Assembly: GCF_048213115.1 (NCBI RefSeq)
Contig: NZ_CP172404.1
Span: 3,534,001-3,598,000, forward strand
DNA length: 64,000 bases
Direction: 5' to 3'
Source of the DNA: Niveibacterium terrae
GTDB taxonomy: Bacteria; Pseudomonadota; Gammaproteobacteria; Burkholderiales; Rhodocyclaceae
In this document: positions 1 to 7,909 of the stretch, piece after piece
Position numbering within the stretch: position 1 is the stretch's first letter
How the letters are laid out: every line of letters starts with the position of its first letter
The notes under the pieces: generated by a model
What the model was told of the DNA's origin: nothing
Seen by the model: the letters and a program-made list of their open reading frames with translations, nothing else
The model's database searches: none
Program-made: the position numbers and the translations under genes

Positions 1-65
1 CCGGCCAGGCATTCGGTGCGCACGGTCGTGCCGTGTTCGCGCAACTTGAAGAAGGAATCGAGCAT
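1..65 (-). CDS. NCS2-family purine permease, N-terminal fragment (cut by window edge)
   Basis: Only the first 21-22 codons lie in the window, read leftward from an ATG at 63-65. The peptide begins MLDSFFKLREHGTTVRTE, which matches the typical amino terminus of AzgA-like NCS2 permeases (FFKL..HGTTVRTE followed by the first membrane helix). Such proteins import hypoxanthine, adenine, guanine or xanthine through the inner membrane by proton symport. No good Shine-Dalgarno sequence is visible. It sits downstream of, and in the same direction as, the diguanylate cyclase gene. The assignment rests on a short motif, so the family is likely but the substrate is unknown. Confidence 0.7.
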   Translation of the reverse strand, partial: MLDSFFKLREHGTTVRTECLA

Positions 66-160
66 CGGAGAAGTTCCGGAGAATCTGAAGACAGGAAGGC
101 GCGGATTCTACGCCGCGTGACCGCCCCCGCCATCCCCCCGCCCGTCGTTTCTGTTCTGAA

Positions 161-2221
161 TCAAGCCGCCGGAGGGTGTGCGCCGATCGCGACGACCTGG
201 GCCGGATCGGCATGAACGCCTTGCCAGTGGCGCACGTCGATCAGTCCATCGTGGATCGCGGCCGAAAAATCCCGGATGCAGACAGGCCGGATTTCATCCC
301 AAGGAGCGCCGAAACCGAACACTCCACACGCACCGCTGCGTCCTTTGCCCTTCGCGTGATACATCGCCTGATCGATCAGCGTAAAGTAAGAATCCCAGCT
401 CCCCACCGCCGCACCATCCCCGGCCGGGAAGGGACAGAAGCCGACTGACACGGTCACGCGCAACGAGGCGTCGCCCACCCGGAAATTCTCCCCCCCCACC
501 CGCGTCAGCACCCGCTCGACAAAGGCTTCCATGCCACGAGCCGCCATTCCCGGCAGCGCGATCAGGAACTCTTCGCCGCCCCAGCGGGCAAGCCGGTCGC
601 CTTCGCGCAGCAGACCGCCGAGACGGCGCGCGACTTCAACGAGCACCTCGTCACCCACCTCATGGCCAAAGCGGTCGTTAATCGACTTGAAGAAATCGAT
701 GTCGAGCAGGGCCAGGCCTAGAGGCTTGTCCTGACTTGCCGGCGGCAGGGTCTCCAGCCACGCATGCATGGCCCGCCGGTTGAAGAGACCGGTCAGAGAG
801 TCGCGCTCGGCCAGAAAGGCGAGCCGGGCGTTGGCCGCGGCGAGATCATGGTTCGCGCGGCGCACGCGCCGGAATATCGCAACCCCCGCACCGCCTGCGA
901 TGATCAGCAGCACGGCGAGCGTGGCGAAAAAACTTGACCACAGGCGGTGGTGCTCGGCTTCGCTCGCGGCGACCCGGTTCTCCAGTTGAAGGCGCGAGAT
1001 CTCCCGCTGCCTCCGGTCGGAATCGAACTTCTCCTGGAGTTCGGCGACCTGGGCCACGCGCTGTAGCCGCATCTGGGTTTCCTGGACAGTTCGATACTCT
1101 TTCATGACCGCCAGCGCCTCGCGGTCCTGCCCAAGCTGCTCATAAGAATGGGCTAGCTGGGCCAAGGCCATCAACAGATAGTTCTGCTGCTCCAGGGGGC
1201 GCAGGATCTCGGCGGATTTGAGCAGGCTGGCCACCCCCTCTTTCGACTGCCCCGATGCAAACAGCGCCTGCCCCATGTTGAGCCTGAGCAGTCCGACCGC
1301 GACTGCATCGACCTGAGGCATCTGCAGTTCGAGTCCGCGCCGGGCATGCTCGATCGCCAGCGGCCACTGCTTGTGAATCAGGAACCAGTCGGAAAGGTTG
1401 ATCAGCGAGTACTGTTCGAGCACGGACAAGCCCAGCTTCTGGGCTTTCCGGTAGGCCTGGATCAGCAGGGGCAGACTCTCCCCGCCGTCGGCGGCATCGC
1501 CGCCGACGATCGCCTCTATTCCCAGCAGGGAGGTGAGCAACCACTCCTGCTTCTGCGGCCGCAACAGGCGTTGAGCCTCGTGGATGTATTGCAGCGCGCG
1601 CCGGTTGTCGTAGAGACCGATGTTGAGCAGGGCCATGGCCCGGTAGCTGCTGGCTTCAAGAACGGGATCCTTCACCGCCCTCGCCTCCCTCAGAGCCAGA
1701 TCGAGAACCCCGATCGCCTCTTCGTTGTGGTGCTGTTTGAAAAGCGCGAGGCCCAGGCTCTGCCGGGCGAGCGAGGAGAGAGCCGGCCGCTTCAAGGATG
1801 AAGCCAGAGCGACGGCGAGCCGGGACGCTTCGAGCTGGCCGGGAACGTCGTTCCTCAGATAGGCGATGCGGGCGCGCAGCACCTGGGCGCGGATCTGATC
1901 GGCTTCGTCGCGGGCAGCCTCGGCGGCCGACATCAGCTCGGCGATCGAGATCCTTGCCGCGTCGAAACTGGCCGACTCGATCAGCGCCTCGGCTTCGCTA
2001 GCCAGAACCCGGCGGCGCGTCGGCGAAGGAAGATCGGAGAGCCTGAGCTTGATGCGTTCGATCCGGGCCAGCAGCTCTCCGGTCGATATGTCGCGCGGAG
2101 AAATCGCCGCCTCGACCTGCACTTGCACATCCGAGGGCAGGGACGGCGCAGCAAAGGCGATCTGCGCCGCACAGGACAGAAGGATCAGACAGAGACCGAG
2201 ACGAATCGCCAAGCGGGACAT
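161..2221 (-). CDS. Diguanylate cyclase with periplasmic TPR sensor region
   Basis: A 686-residue protein. Residues 1-25 form a signal peptide or anchor (hydrophobic core then AFAAPS). A long alpha-helical region with TPR-like repeats follows, then a membrane helix near residue 430 (FFATLAVLLIIAGGAGVAIF) and a cytoplasmic GGDEF domain. The active-site motif is GGEEF at about 548-552, so c-di-GMP synthesis is expected. An intact RxxD inhibitory site (REGD) stands exactly five residues before GGEEF, indicating product feedback inhibition. The carboxyl end extends some 50 residues past the usual domain. TPR-TM-GGDEF proteins sense unknown periplasmic or peptide signals; the input here cannot be read from sequence. 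It lies about 100 bp downstream of the YqjK-like gene. Confidence 0.9.
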   Translation of the reverse strand: MSRLAIRLGLCLILLSCAAQIAFAAPSLPSDVQVQVEAAISPRDISTGELLARIERIKLRLSDLPSPTRRRVLASEAEALIESASFDAARISIAELMSAAEAARDEADQIRAQVLRARIAYLRNDVPGQLEASRLAVALASSLKRPALSSLARQSLGLALFKQHHNEEAIGVLDLALREARAVKDPVLEASSYRAMALLNIGLYDNRRALQYIHEAQRLLRPQKQEWLLTSLLGIEAIVGGDAADGGESLPLLIQAYRKAQKLGLSVLEQYSLINLSDWFLIHKQWPLAIEHARRGLELQMPQVDAVAVGLLRLNMGQALFASGQSKEGVASLLKSAEILRPLEQQNYLLMALAQLAHSYEQLGQDREALAVMKEYRTVQETQMRLQRVAQVAELQEKFDSDRRQREISRLQLENRVAASEAEHHRLWSSFFATLAVLLIIAGGAGVAIFRRVRRANHDLAAANARLAFLAERDSLTGLFNRRAMHAWLETLPPASQDKPLGLALLDIDFFKSINDRFGHEVGDEVLVEVARRLGGLLREGDRLARWGGEEFLIALPGMAARGMEAFVERVLTRVGGENFRVGDASLRVTVSVGFCPFPAGDGAAVGSWDSYFTLIDQAMYHAKGKGRSGACGVFGFGAPWDEIRPVCIRDFSAAIHDGLIDVRHWQGVHADPAQVVAIGAHPPAA

Positions 2222-2323
2222 TCCGGGTACGGGAGGCCAAGGGATGATCTGAAACTTCTATCACACAGTTACAAACTGTTTCTAAAAATCCGAAGAATCT
2301 TTGATGAAATCCCGCAGCAAAAA

Positions 2324-2638
2324 TCAGGCCCGCTCGCGGAAGTCCTTTCCGAAATAACGCTCGCCCAGCGAATGCAGCCCTCGCCAGAGCGCCCAGGCCC
2401 GGGTCGCCAGGCCGAAGAGCCGGCGCGGCCGACTCCAGGCAAAGCCTGCGGCAACGACTCCGACCACCAACAGGCGATGACGGCTCGCCCAGCCGGCGGC
2501 CGAAAACAGGCGATCCGCGATGCCGAGTCCAGGCGAGAGCATCGCCAGCGCGTCGGCGATCTCGTCCCGTCTGAGCCGGGAGCGTTCGCACAGCGCCGCG
2601 CGGCGCTCGGCCAGTACGCGTTCGCGCCGGCAGCTCAT
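2324..2638 (-). CDS. YqjK-like small membrane protein
   Basis: About 104 residues beginning MSCRRERVLAERRAAL. The ATG overlaps the stop codon of the upstream holin-family gene as ATGA, which suggests translational coupling and decides the start over longer in-frame alternatives. The first 35 residues are highly charged and helical (Arg/Glu rich); one hydrophobic segment (HRLLVVGVVAAGFAW) follows, then a basic tail. Size, charge pattern and position as third gene after a DUF883 gene and a YqjE-like gene match YqjK. The family has no known biochemical function and is associated with the envelope. Confidence 0.7.
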   Translation of the reverse strand: MSCRRERVLAERRAALCERSRLRRDEIADALAMLSPGLGIADRLFSAAGWASRHRLLVVGVVAAGFAWSRPRRLFGLATRAWALWRGLHSLGERYFGKDFRERA

Positions 2639-3018
2639 CGCCGGCCTTTCAGCGCACTCTTGTCCGCCGCCAGCTCGGCCAGGCTGTCCTGAAAGATCCG
2701 GCAGCCCTGCGAGAGGCGACGGCGCGCGTTGTTCCCGGTCCACACAGCAAGCCCCAGGAAGAGCAGCACATCGAGGCCCAGAGCCAGCAGACGATGGCTA
2801 TCCCACAGCGCAACGGTCACGAACACGGCCAGGGACAGCACGCCGAAACCGATGAAGAGCGCGGCGAGGATCAGATTGAAGATGGCCGAGCCGAGCCGGA
2901 TACCCTCCTGCTCGATTTCGACTGCCAACAGGGACAGCCTGATCTGGAGGGTATCCAGCACGGCATGAGCCAGCCGGGCCAGGCGCCCGGCAAAGCTGCT
3001 AGCTTCGCTCTCACTCAT
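2635..3018 (-). CDS. yqjE: Phage holin family protein (YqjE-like, DUF1469)
   Basis: A 127-residue inner-membrane protein. An amphipathic N-terminal stretch (LARLAHAVLDTLQIRLSLLA) precedes two strongly hydrophobic helices separated by a short turn (LILAALFIGFGVLSLAVFVTVAL and LLALGLDVLLFLGLAVW). The carboxyl end is charged. This architecture and its location between DUF883 and YqjK-like genes identify the YqjE/Actinobacterial holin-X superfamily. Despite the family name there are no phage genes around it. It starts three nucleotides after the stop of the DUF883 gene and overlaps the next gene by 4 bp, so the three genes form a tight operon. Confidence 0.85.
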   Translation of the reverse strand: MSESEASSFAGRLARLAHAVLDTLQIRLSLLAVEIEQEGIRLGSAIFNLILAALFIGFGVLSLAVFVTVALWDSHRLLALGLDVLLFLGLAVWTGNNARRRLSQGCRIFQDSLAELAADKSALKGRR

Positions 3019-3021
3019 GAA

Positions 3022-3333
3022 TCAGCGGCGTCCGATCAGCAGACCGATCAGGAAACCGACTCCTGCCGCAACACCGACTGATTGCCACGGATTTTCGCGA
3101 ACATAGGTATCGGTCGCCTTGGCCGCTTCGCGAGTCCGCGCCACGACGCTCTCCTCGGCATCCTGGATACGGGCGCGCGCCAGCGCCAGCTTCTCGCCGA
3201 GGCGCCCTTTCACTTCGGCAAACTTTCCGGTCGTATCGCCGGCCGCGAGGCGCAACATCTCTTCGGCATCGGCCAGAACCAGCTTTACATCGGCGACCAG
3301 CTTATCGCGGTCGACTTGACTCGCTTCACTCAT
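3022..3333 (-). CDS. yqjD: DUF883 family protein (ElaB/YqjD-like ribosome- or membrane-associated)
   Basis: A 103-residue protein with a long charged helical N-terminal part (residues 1-75, Lys/Glu/Ala rich) and one C-terminal membrane helix ending in the signature ENPWQSVGVAAGVGFLIGLLIGRR region (the basic last residues are typical). E. coli YqjD and ElaB are inner-membrane proteins that can bind ribosomes in stationary phase; that role is known for the family and only inferred here. It is the first gene of a three-gene minus-strand operon, preceded by a 62-bp gap after xth and by a plausible Shine-Dalgarno sequence (reverse of cctcc at about 3340). Confidence 0.88.
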   Translation of the reverse strand: MSEASQVDRDKLVADVKLVLADAEEMLRLAAGDTTGKFAEVKGRLGEKLALARARIQDAEESVVARTREAAKATDTYVRENPWQSVGVAAGVGFLIGLLIGRR

Positions 3334-3395
3334 GACAGCCTCCTTGAACAGAACCTCATCCGGCCACCCCAGGGATGGACACTCTTCAGTGTGGC

Positions 3396-4223
3396 TCAGT
3401 ATCCGCCCGATTCGCCAGAAACGGGAGCGGATATTTCTAGATCGTAGTCAATAGTGAGCGGGGCATGATCCGAGAAGCGCTGATCCTTGTAGACGGAGCA
3501 GGAACGCGCCAGAGAAGCGATGCCCGGCGTCGCGATCTGGTAGTCCAGACGCCAGCCAACGTTCTTCGCCCAGGCCTGGCCACGGTTCGACCACCATGTG
3601 TAGCACTCGTCGGTCGCTTCCGGCTCCAGACTGCGATAGACATCGACCCAGCCCTGCTCGTCGAAGAGCCGCGAGAGCCAGGCTCTCTCCTCGGGCAGGA
3701 AACCGGAGTTCTTCTGATTGGATTTCCAGTTCTTCAGATCCGCTTCGCGGTGCGCGATGTTCCAGTCGCCACAGACGATCACCTCGCGACCGCTTTGACG
3801 CAGCGCCGCCATCCGGAGCAGGAAATGATCCATGAAACGGTATTTGGCCGCCTGCCTTTCCTCCGAGCTGGACCCGGAAGGCAGATAGAGCGAGATCACC
3901 GACAAGGGACCGATCGGCGTTGAAAAGTCGGCCTGCAGGTAGCGCCCTTCGGAGTCGAACTCGGCCACTCCGATGCCGGAAGACCACGCTTCGGGGCTAT
4001 GTCGAGCCATCACCGAGACTCCGCTATAGCCCTTCTTTTCGGCGCAGTGAAAGGCCAACTCCCAGCCTTCCGGCTCGCGCAGCGTCGGCGCGAGATCCGC
4101 TTCCTGGGCTTTCAATTCCTGGAGGCAGACCAGATCGGCCTGCTGCCGGGCCAACCAATCGTGAAACCCTTTGCTCGAAGCGGAGCGGATACCGTTGAGG
4201 TTGATAGTGATGACGCGTAACAT
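3396..4223 (-). CDS. xth: Exodeoxyribonuclease III / AP endonuclease
   Basis: A 275-residue protein read from the ATG at 4221-4223 (MLRVITINLNGIRSA); the open frame runs about 56 codons further upstream, but that extension overlaps pyrE and is not family-like. Motifs of the endonuclease/exonuclease/phosphatase fold are present in order: NLNGIRSA, LQELKAQ (catalytic Glu), CGDWNIAH (Asp and Asn), and SDHAPL at the end (catalytic His). It repairs abasic sites and 3' blocked ends in base-excision repair. It is divergent from pyrE with only 64 bp between the start codons, so the two promoters must overlap closely. Confidence 0.93.
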   Translation of the reverse strand: MLRVITINLNGIRSASSKGFHDWLARQQADLVCLQELKAQEADLAPTLREPEGWELAFHCAEKKGYSGVSVMARHSPEAWSSGIGVAEFDSEGRYLQADFSTPIGPLSVISLYLPSGSSSEERQAAKYRFMDHFLLRMAALRQSGREVIVCGDWNIAHREADLKNWKSNQKNSGFLPEERAWLSRLFDEQGWVDVYRSLEPEATDECYTWWSNRGQAWAKNVGWRLDYQIATPGIASLARSCSVYKDQRFSDHAPLTIDYDLEISAPVSGESGGY

Positions 4224-4287
4224 CAAATTAATCGTCCGACAAACCCATAATGACTGCCGGCACCTCAGCCGAGGGTCGGCCCGTAAA

Positions 4288-4935
4288 ATGAACTTCAGCC
4301 GCGAATTTCTTGCCCTCGCCGTTGCGAAGGGTGTTCTCCGTTTTGGGAACTTCACGACCAAAGCCGGTCGCCAGTCCCCGTATTTCTTCAATTCCGCACT
4401 GTTTGACGACGGGGCTTCTTTCGGCGAGCTGAGCGGATATTATGCGCAAGCAATCGCCGCGTCGAACATCGCCTTCGACACGCTGTTCGGCCCGGCTTAC
4501 AAGGGCATCCCTCTGGTCGCGGGAACCGCGATCCGGCTCGCCGAGCAGGGCCGCAACGTCCCCTTCTGTTTCAACCGCAAGGAAGCGAAGGATCACGGCG
4601 AAGGCGGCACGCTGGTCGGAGCTCCGCTCAAGGGCCGGGTCCTGATCCTCGACGACGTGATCTCGGCGGGAACCTCGGTGCGCGAATCGGTCGAAATCAT
4701 CCGCTCTCAGGGCGCGGAGCCGGCCGGTGTCGTGATCGCGCTTGACCGGATGGAACGCGGCCAGGGAGAACACTCGGCGGTTCAGGAAGTACGCAGTCAG
4801 TATGGAATTCCGGTCGTCGCCGTTGCAAATTTGCTGGACTTGATTGCCTACCTGGGCAGCAATAGCGAGCTGACAACTCACCTCGACGCGGTCAATGCCT
4901 ACCGGGAACGCTATGGAGTTGCGGATGCGAAATAA
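4288..4935 (+). CDS. pyrE: Orotate phosphoribosyltransferase
   Basis: A 215-residue enzyme starting MNFSREFLALA, the usual start for betaproteobacterial PyrE. It joins orotate to PRPP to make orotidine 5'-phosphate in de novo pyrimidine synthesis in the cytoplasm. The PRPP-binding motif VLILDDVISAGTS is intact, as are GPAYKGIPL and the flexible-loop region FNRKEAKDHGEGG. Length equals the family norm (E. coli 213). A possible -10 element (cataat at 4245-4250) lies in the 64-bp divergent region. Its last codons overlap the next gene by 11 bp. Confidence 0.96.
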   Translation: MNFSREFLALAVAKGVLRFGNFTTKAGRQSPYFFNSALFDDGASFGELSGYYAQAIAASNIAFDTLFGPAYKGIPLVAGTAIRLAEQGRNVPFCFNRKEAKDHGEGGTLVGAPLKGRVLILDDVISAGTSVRESVEIIRSQGAEPAGVVIALDRMERGQGEHSAVQEVRSQYGIPVVAVANLLDLIAYLGSNSELTTHLDAVNAYRERYGVADAK

Positions 4936-5566
4936 AGCGAAACGGTTGCTGTGGGGCATCTTCTGCATCTGGCCTGCAGCCGCCGCTTTCACTGCATCAG
5001 CGACTCCCTCTGACAATCTTTACTGCTGCAACGATGCGAACGGCCACCGCATCTGCGGCAATCCCCTGCCTGCGGCCTGCTATAACCGCGCCTACAAGGA
5101 ACTCTCGCGCGGAGGCCGCACGACGCGTGAAGTCGCCGCTCCGCTCAGCGCCGAGGAGCGCCAGCGCAAGGATGCCGCCGACAAGGCCCAAAAGGAAGCC
5201 GAGGCCAGGCTCGCCGAGCGCCGGCGGCGCGACAAGGCGCTGCTCGACAGCTACTCCTCAGTCAGCGTGATCGACGCACGCCGCAACGCGAGCCTCTCCG
5301 CGGCAGCCAAGGAAATCGAAGTCTTCCGCCGCCAGGAAGCGCATCTCGTCGCCGAACGCAAACAGCAGGAAGCGAGGCTTGCTGCATCGAAAACGAAAAC
5401 ACCGCCCCGCGCGCTTCAGGATGACATTGCGTCGACCAATTCCGAACTCGCGGCTCTGCGCTCCGTGATCGCCCAGAAACAGCGCGACTACGATGTCCAA
5501 AAGGCGCGCTTCGACGAAGACCGCAGCCGATACCTCGAGCTGACCGGGCAATCCTCGACCCGTTGA
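4925..5566 (+). CDS. Secreted coiled-coil protein, DUF4124-like N-terminus
   Basis: About 213 residues. The ATG at 4925 is chosen because GGAG (4915-4918) stands seven bases upstream; an in-frame ATG at 4913 is the alternative. Residues 1-27 look like a Sec signal peptide (LLWGIFCIWPAAAAFTASA). A short Cys-rich segment follows (NLYCCNDANGHRICGN ... AACYN), resembling DUF4124-type modules, with four cysteines that could form disulfides in the periplasm. The remaining 140 residues are charged and helical with heptad-like spacing, consistent with a coiled coil. It overlaps pyrE by 11 bp and ends 10 bp before earP, so it is probably co-transcribed. Function unknown. Confidence 0.75.
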   Translation: MRNKAKRLLWGIFCIWPAAAAFTASATPSDNLYCCNDANGHRICGNPLPAACYNRAYKELSRGGRTTREVAAPLSAEERQRKDAADKAQKEAEARLAERRRRDKALLDSYSSVSVIDARRNASLSAAAKEIEVFRRQEAHLVAERKQQEARLAASKTKTPPRALQDDIASTNSELAALRSVIAQKQRDYDVQKARFDEDRSRYLELTGQSSTR

Positions 5567-5576
5567 TCGCTTGGCA

Positions 5577-6710
5577 ATGCATCGCCCCCAGCGCTGGGAC
5601 ATCTTCTGCGCCGTCATCGACAATTTTGGCGATGCCGGAGTCTGCTGGCGCCTCGCGCGCCAGCTCGCCGCCGAGCACGGCTATGTAGTCAGACTGATCA
5701 TTGACGATCTGGCGAGCCTCGCGATGCTCGCGCCCAAGCTCGACCCGCGCGCTCCACTGCAGATCCTGGCCGGAGTCACGGTAGTGCCGCGCGAGCAGGC
5801 GCCGACCGATGCCGCCGATGTCGTCATCGAAGCGTTCGGCGCGCCGGTTCCCGAGGCCTACCTGGCCGCGATGGTCGAAACCCCGCCCGTCTGGATCAAC
5901 CTCGAATACCTCTCGGCCGAAGCCTGGATAGAAGGCTGCCACTGCCTGCCCTCGCCCCACCCCCGCCTGCCGCTGACCCAGTGGTTCTTCTACCCCGGCT
6001 TCACCGAACAGAGCGGAGGGCTACTGCGCGAGGCGCGCCTCATCGCCGATCGCGAGGCCTTCCAGGCGGTCCCCGGAGCCTTCGCCGGCTTCCTGGATGG
6101 TCAGGGGCTCAGGCCGCCCGAACCGGAAGCGCTGAAGATCTCGCTGTTCGGCTATGAGAACCCGGCGCTCGCCGGCCTGATCAAAGCCTGGTCGCACTCT
6201 TCACGCCCGATCTGGTGCGCGGTTCCGGAGGGACGGATACGCGCATCGGTCGAGTCCACCTTGGGCAAGCCCCTCAGCACGACGCAGCACCGCGGCGCAC
6301 TGACGCTCGAACCCATCCCCTTTCTCGCCCAGGACGACTACGACCGTCTGCTCTGGGGTTGCGACCTGAACTTCGTCCGCGGCGAGGATTCCTTCGTCCG
6401 CGCGCAGTGGGCCGCGCGCCCTCTCGTCTGGCACATCTACCCGCAGGACGAGCAGGCCCACCTCGTCAAGCTCGAAGCCTTCCTCGACCGATACCACGAA
6501 GGCCTCGCCAGTGCGCCGGCCGAGGCCTCCATCGCCTTGCACGACGCATGGAACCGCTCGGAGGGCGCCCGTGTCGAAGCGCTGTGGCCGCAGTTCGAGG
6601 ACGCCCTGCCCGAGCTCGCCCAGCATGCCCGGCGTTTCGCACAGGCGCTCGCCGATCAGCCCGATCTTGCGACACAGCTAGCGCTGTTCGCAAAAAGCAA
6701 GCTAAAATAA
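5577..6710 (+). CDS. earP: EF-P arginine rhamnosyltransferase EarP
   Basis: A 377-residue GT-B fold glycosyltransferase of family GT104. It transfers rhamnose from dTDP-L-rhamnose onto Arg32 of elongation factor P. The N-terminal signature WDIFCAVIDNFGDAGVCWRLARQL is clear, with the two conserved aspartates (Asp15 and Asp19) corresponding to the catalytic pair described for Pseudomonas EarP. The C-terminal nucleotide-sugar motif GEDSFVRAQWA is also present. The ATG at 5577 is preferred; a TTG two codons upstream would add only two residues. Direct adjacency to efp confirms the role. Confidence 0.96.
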   Translation: MHRPQRWDIFCAVIDNFGDAGVCWRLARQLAAEHGYVVRLIIDDLASLAMLAPKLDPRAPLQILAGVTVVPREQAPTDAADVVIEAFGAPVPEAYLAAMVETPPVWINLEYLSAEAWIEGCHCLPSPHPRLPLTQWFFYPGFTEQSGGLLREARLIADREAFQAVPGAFAGFLDGQGLRPPEPEALKISLFGYENPALAGLIKAWSHSSRPIWCAVPEGRIRASVESTLGKPLSTTQHRGALTLEPIPFLAQDDYDRLLWGCDLNFVRGEDSFVRAQWAARPLVWHIYPQDEQAHLVKLEAFLDRYHEGLASAPAEASIALHDAWNRSEGARVEALWPQFEDALPELAQHARRFAQALADQPDLATQLALFAKSKLK

Positions 6711-6728
6711 CCAGTTATCTATCTCCAA

Positions 6729-6750
6729 GGCGCCCTCAGGCGCCATTTTT
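6729..6750 (+). terminator. GC hairpin with T-run between earP and efp (terminator or leader attenuator)
   Basis: Arms GGCGCC (6729-6734) and GGCGCC (6739-6744) pair around a CTCA loop and are followed by ATTTTT. It ends only 17 bp before the efp start codon. A possible -10 sequence TAAAAT (6703-6708) lies upstream at the end of earP, which would put the hairpin inside the efp leader. It could end earP transcription or reduce read-through into efp. Confidence 0.6.
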
Positions 6751-6767
6751 GTGATTCAGGTGCCCTG

Positions 6768-7325
6768 ATGAAAATTGCCCAAGAACTCCGCGCCGGCAAC
6801 GTCGTGATGGTCGGCTCCGAACCCCTGGTGGTTCAAAAGGCCGAATACAGCAAGTCCGGCCGTAACGCTTCCGTCGTCAAGATGAAGTTCAAGAACCTGC
6901 TGACCGGCTCGGGATCCGAAACCGTCTATCGCGCCGACGACAAGTTCGAACTCGTCACGCTCGACCGCAAGGAAGTGACCTACTCCTACTTCGCCGATCC
7001 GATGTATGTCTTCATGGACGCCGAGTACAACCAGTACGAAGTCGAAGCCGACAACATGGAAGACGCGCTGAAGTACCTCGTCGACGGCATGCCGCTCGAA
7101 GTGGTCTTCTACGACGGCAAGGCGATCTCGGTCGAACTGCCGACCAGCGTCGTCCGCGAAGTGATCTATACCGAGCCGGCCGTCAAGGGCGACACTTCGG
7201 GCAAGGTCATGAAGCCGGCCAAGATCAGCACCGGTTTCGAACTGCCGGTTCCGGCCTTCGTCGAAATCGGCGACAAGATCGAAATCGATACGCGCACCGA
7301 CGAGTACCGCAACCGCGTCAAATAA
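6768..7325 (+). CDS. efp: Translation elongation factor P (Arg32 type)
   Basis: A 185-residue, three-domain protein that binds between the P and E sites and relieves ribosome stalling at polyproline stretches. The domain I loop reads KSGRNAS with arginine at position 32, the residue rhamnosylated by EarP, rather than the lysine used with EpmA/EpmB. Adjacent earP fits exactly. Domains II and III (DKIEIDTRTDEYRNR near the end) are full length. A Shine-Dalgarno-like AGGTG precedes the ATG. Transcription probably ends at the hairpin at 7383-7407. Confidence 0.98.
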   Translation: MKIAQELRAGNVVMVGSEPLVVQKAEYSKSGRNASVVKMKFKNLLTGSGSETVYRADDKFELVTLDRKEVTYSYFADPMYVFMDAEYNQYEVEADNMEDALKYLVDGMPLEVVFYDGKAISVELPTSVVREVIYTEPAVKGDTSGKVMKPAKISTGFELPVPAFVEIGDKIEIDTRTDEYRNRVK

Positions 7326-7382
7326 TCTCCGGGGTCTGGTCTTGCGCACAGTGCGAGGCCAGACACCGCTGATCTAGAGAAA

Positions 7383-7407
7383 AAGCAGGCTCAGGCCTGC
7401 TTTTTTA
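7383..7407. terminator. Bidirectional intrinsic terminator between efp and the PIN gene
   Basis: AAAGCAGGC (7382-7390) pairs with GCCTGCTTT (7395-7403) around a 4-base loop and continues into a T-run (to 7406). On the minus strand the A-tract at 7380-7384 gives the T-run, so the hairpin can serve both converging genes; it overlaps the stop codon of the PIN gene. Confidence 0.85.
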
Positions 7408-7878
7408 TTGCCCGCTCGCCGCCTCGGCAAGTTCGACTTCGACCCTCTCCGGAGTCAGTATCCTCAGGCGCTCGCGCAGCAGGCGATGGCGGGCGAGGCG
7501 AAGCAGCGCCTTGTCGCGGCTGATGAGCGCGGGAACTTCGGCCTGGATCGCCAGTTCGAGGAATTTCTGGTCGTCGCCGTCACGGCAGCGTGGCAGCTCG
7601 GGGTCGGGCTCGCGCTGGACCAGCATCGTGCAGAGCGCCTCGTAGTCGGCGAGCAGGCTCGCCTGCTTCCCGGCTTCGATCCTGAACTGCGGATAGGCGA
7701 GCACCCGGCGCAGCTCCTCGCGGCAGTCCGGACGCAGAAAGGGCCTGATCTCTCCCGCTTCGAGCGCGGCGCGCAGGCGGGAGAGAGCAGGATCGCGGAA
7801 GTGCCACAGCGCCATCACGGTGTTGGTATCGAGCACGACGCGGCTCAGGTCGGGATATTCGGTGACTTCGTTCAGCAT
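7405..7878 (-). CDS. PIN-domain putative ribonuclease (COG1569-type, toxin-like)
   Basis: A 157-residue protein from the ATG at 7876-7878. PIN-domain acidic residues are visible: VVLDTNTVM (first Asp), a central Glu in PDCREELRRVL, and GDDQKFLELA with ISRDKALL (later acidic residues). The pattern fits the PIN superfamily annotated as a putative toxin-antitoxin toxin component. No small antitoxin gene lies next to it, so a toxin-antitoxin role is unsupported. It follows the siroheme decarboxylase gene by 31 bp on the same strand and may be read from the same transcript. The target RNA is unknown. Confidence 0.85.
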   Translation of the reverse strand: MLNEVTEYPDLSRVVLDTNTVMALWHFRDPALSRLRAALEAGEIRPFLRPDCREELRRVLAYPQFRIEAGKQASLLADYEALCTMLVQREPDPELPRCRDGDDQKFLELAIQAEVPALISRDKALLRLARHRLLRERLRILTPERVEVELAEAASGQ

Positions 7879-7909
7879 TCGCCGATTATCCCGGAAACCG
7901 GATCCGGCT

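Noticed and set aside
2635..3018. Phage origin suggested by a holin family protein
   Set aside because: The YqjD-YqjE-YqjK context explains it; no other phage genes occur nearby.
7405..7878. Toxin-antitoxin module around the PIN gene
   Set aside because: No small antitoxin-like frame is adjacent on either side; only the PIN protein itself is supported.
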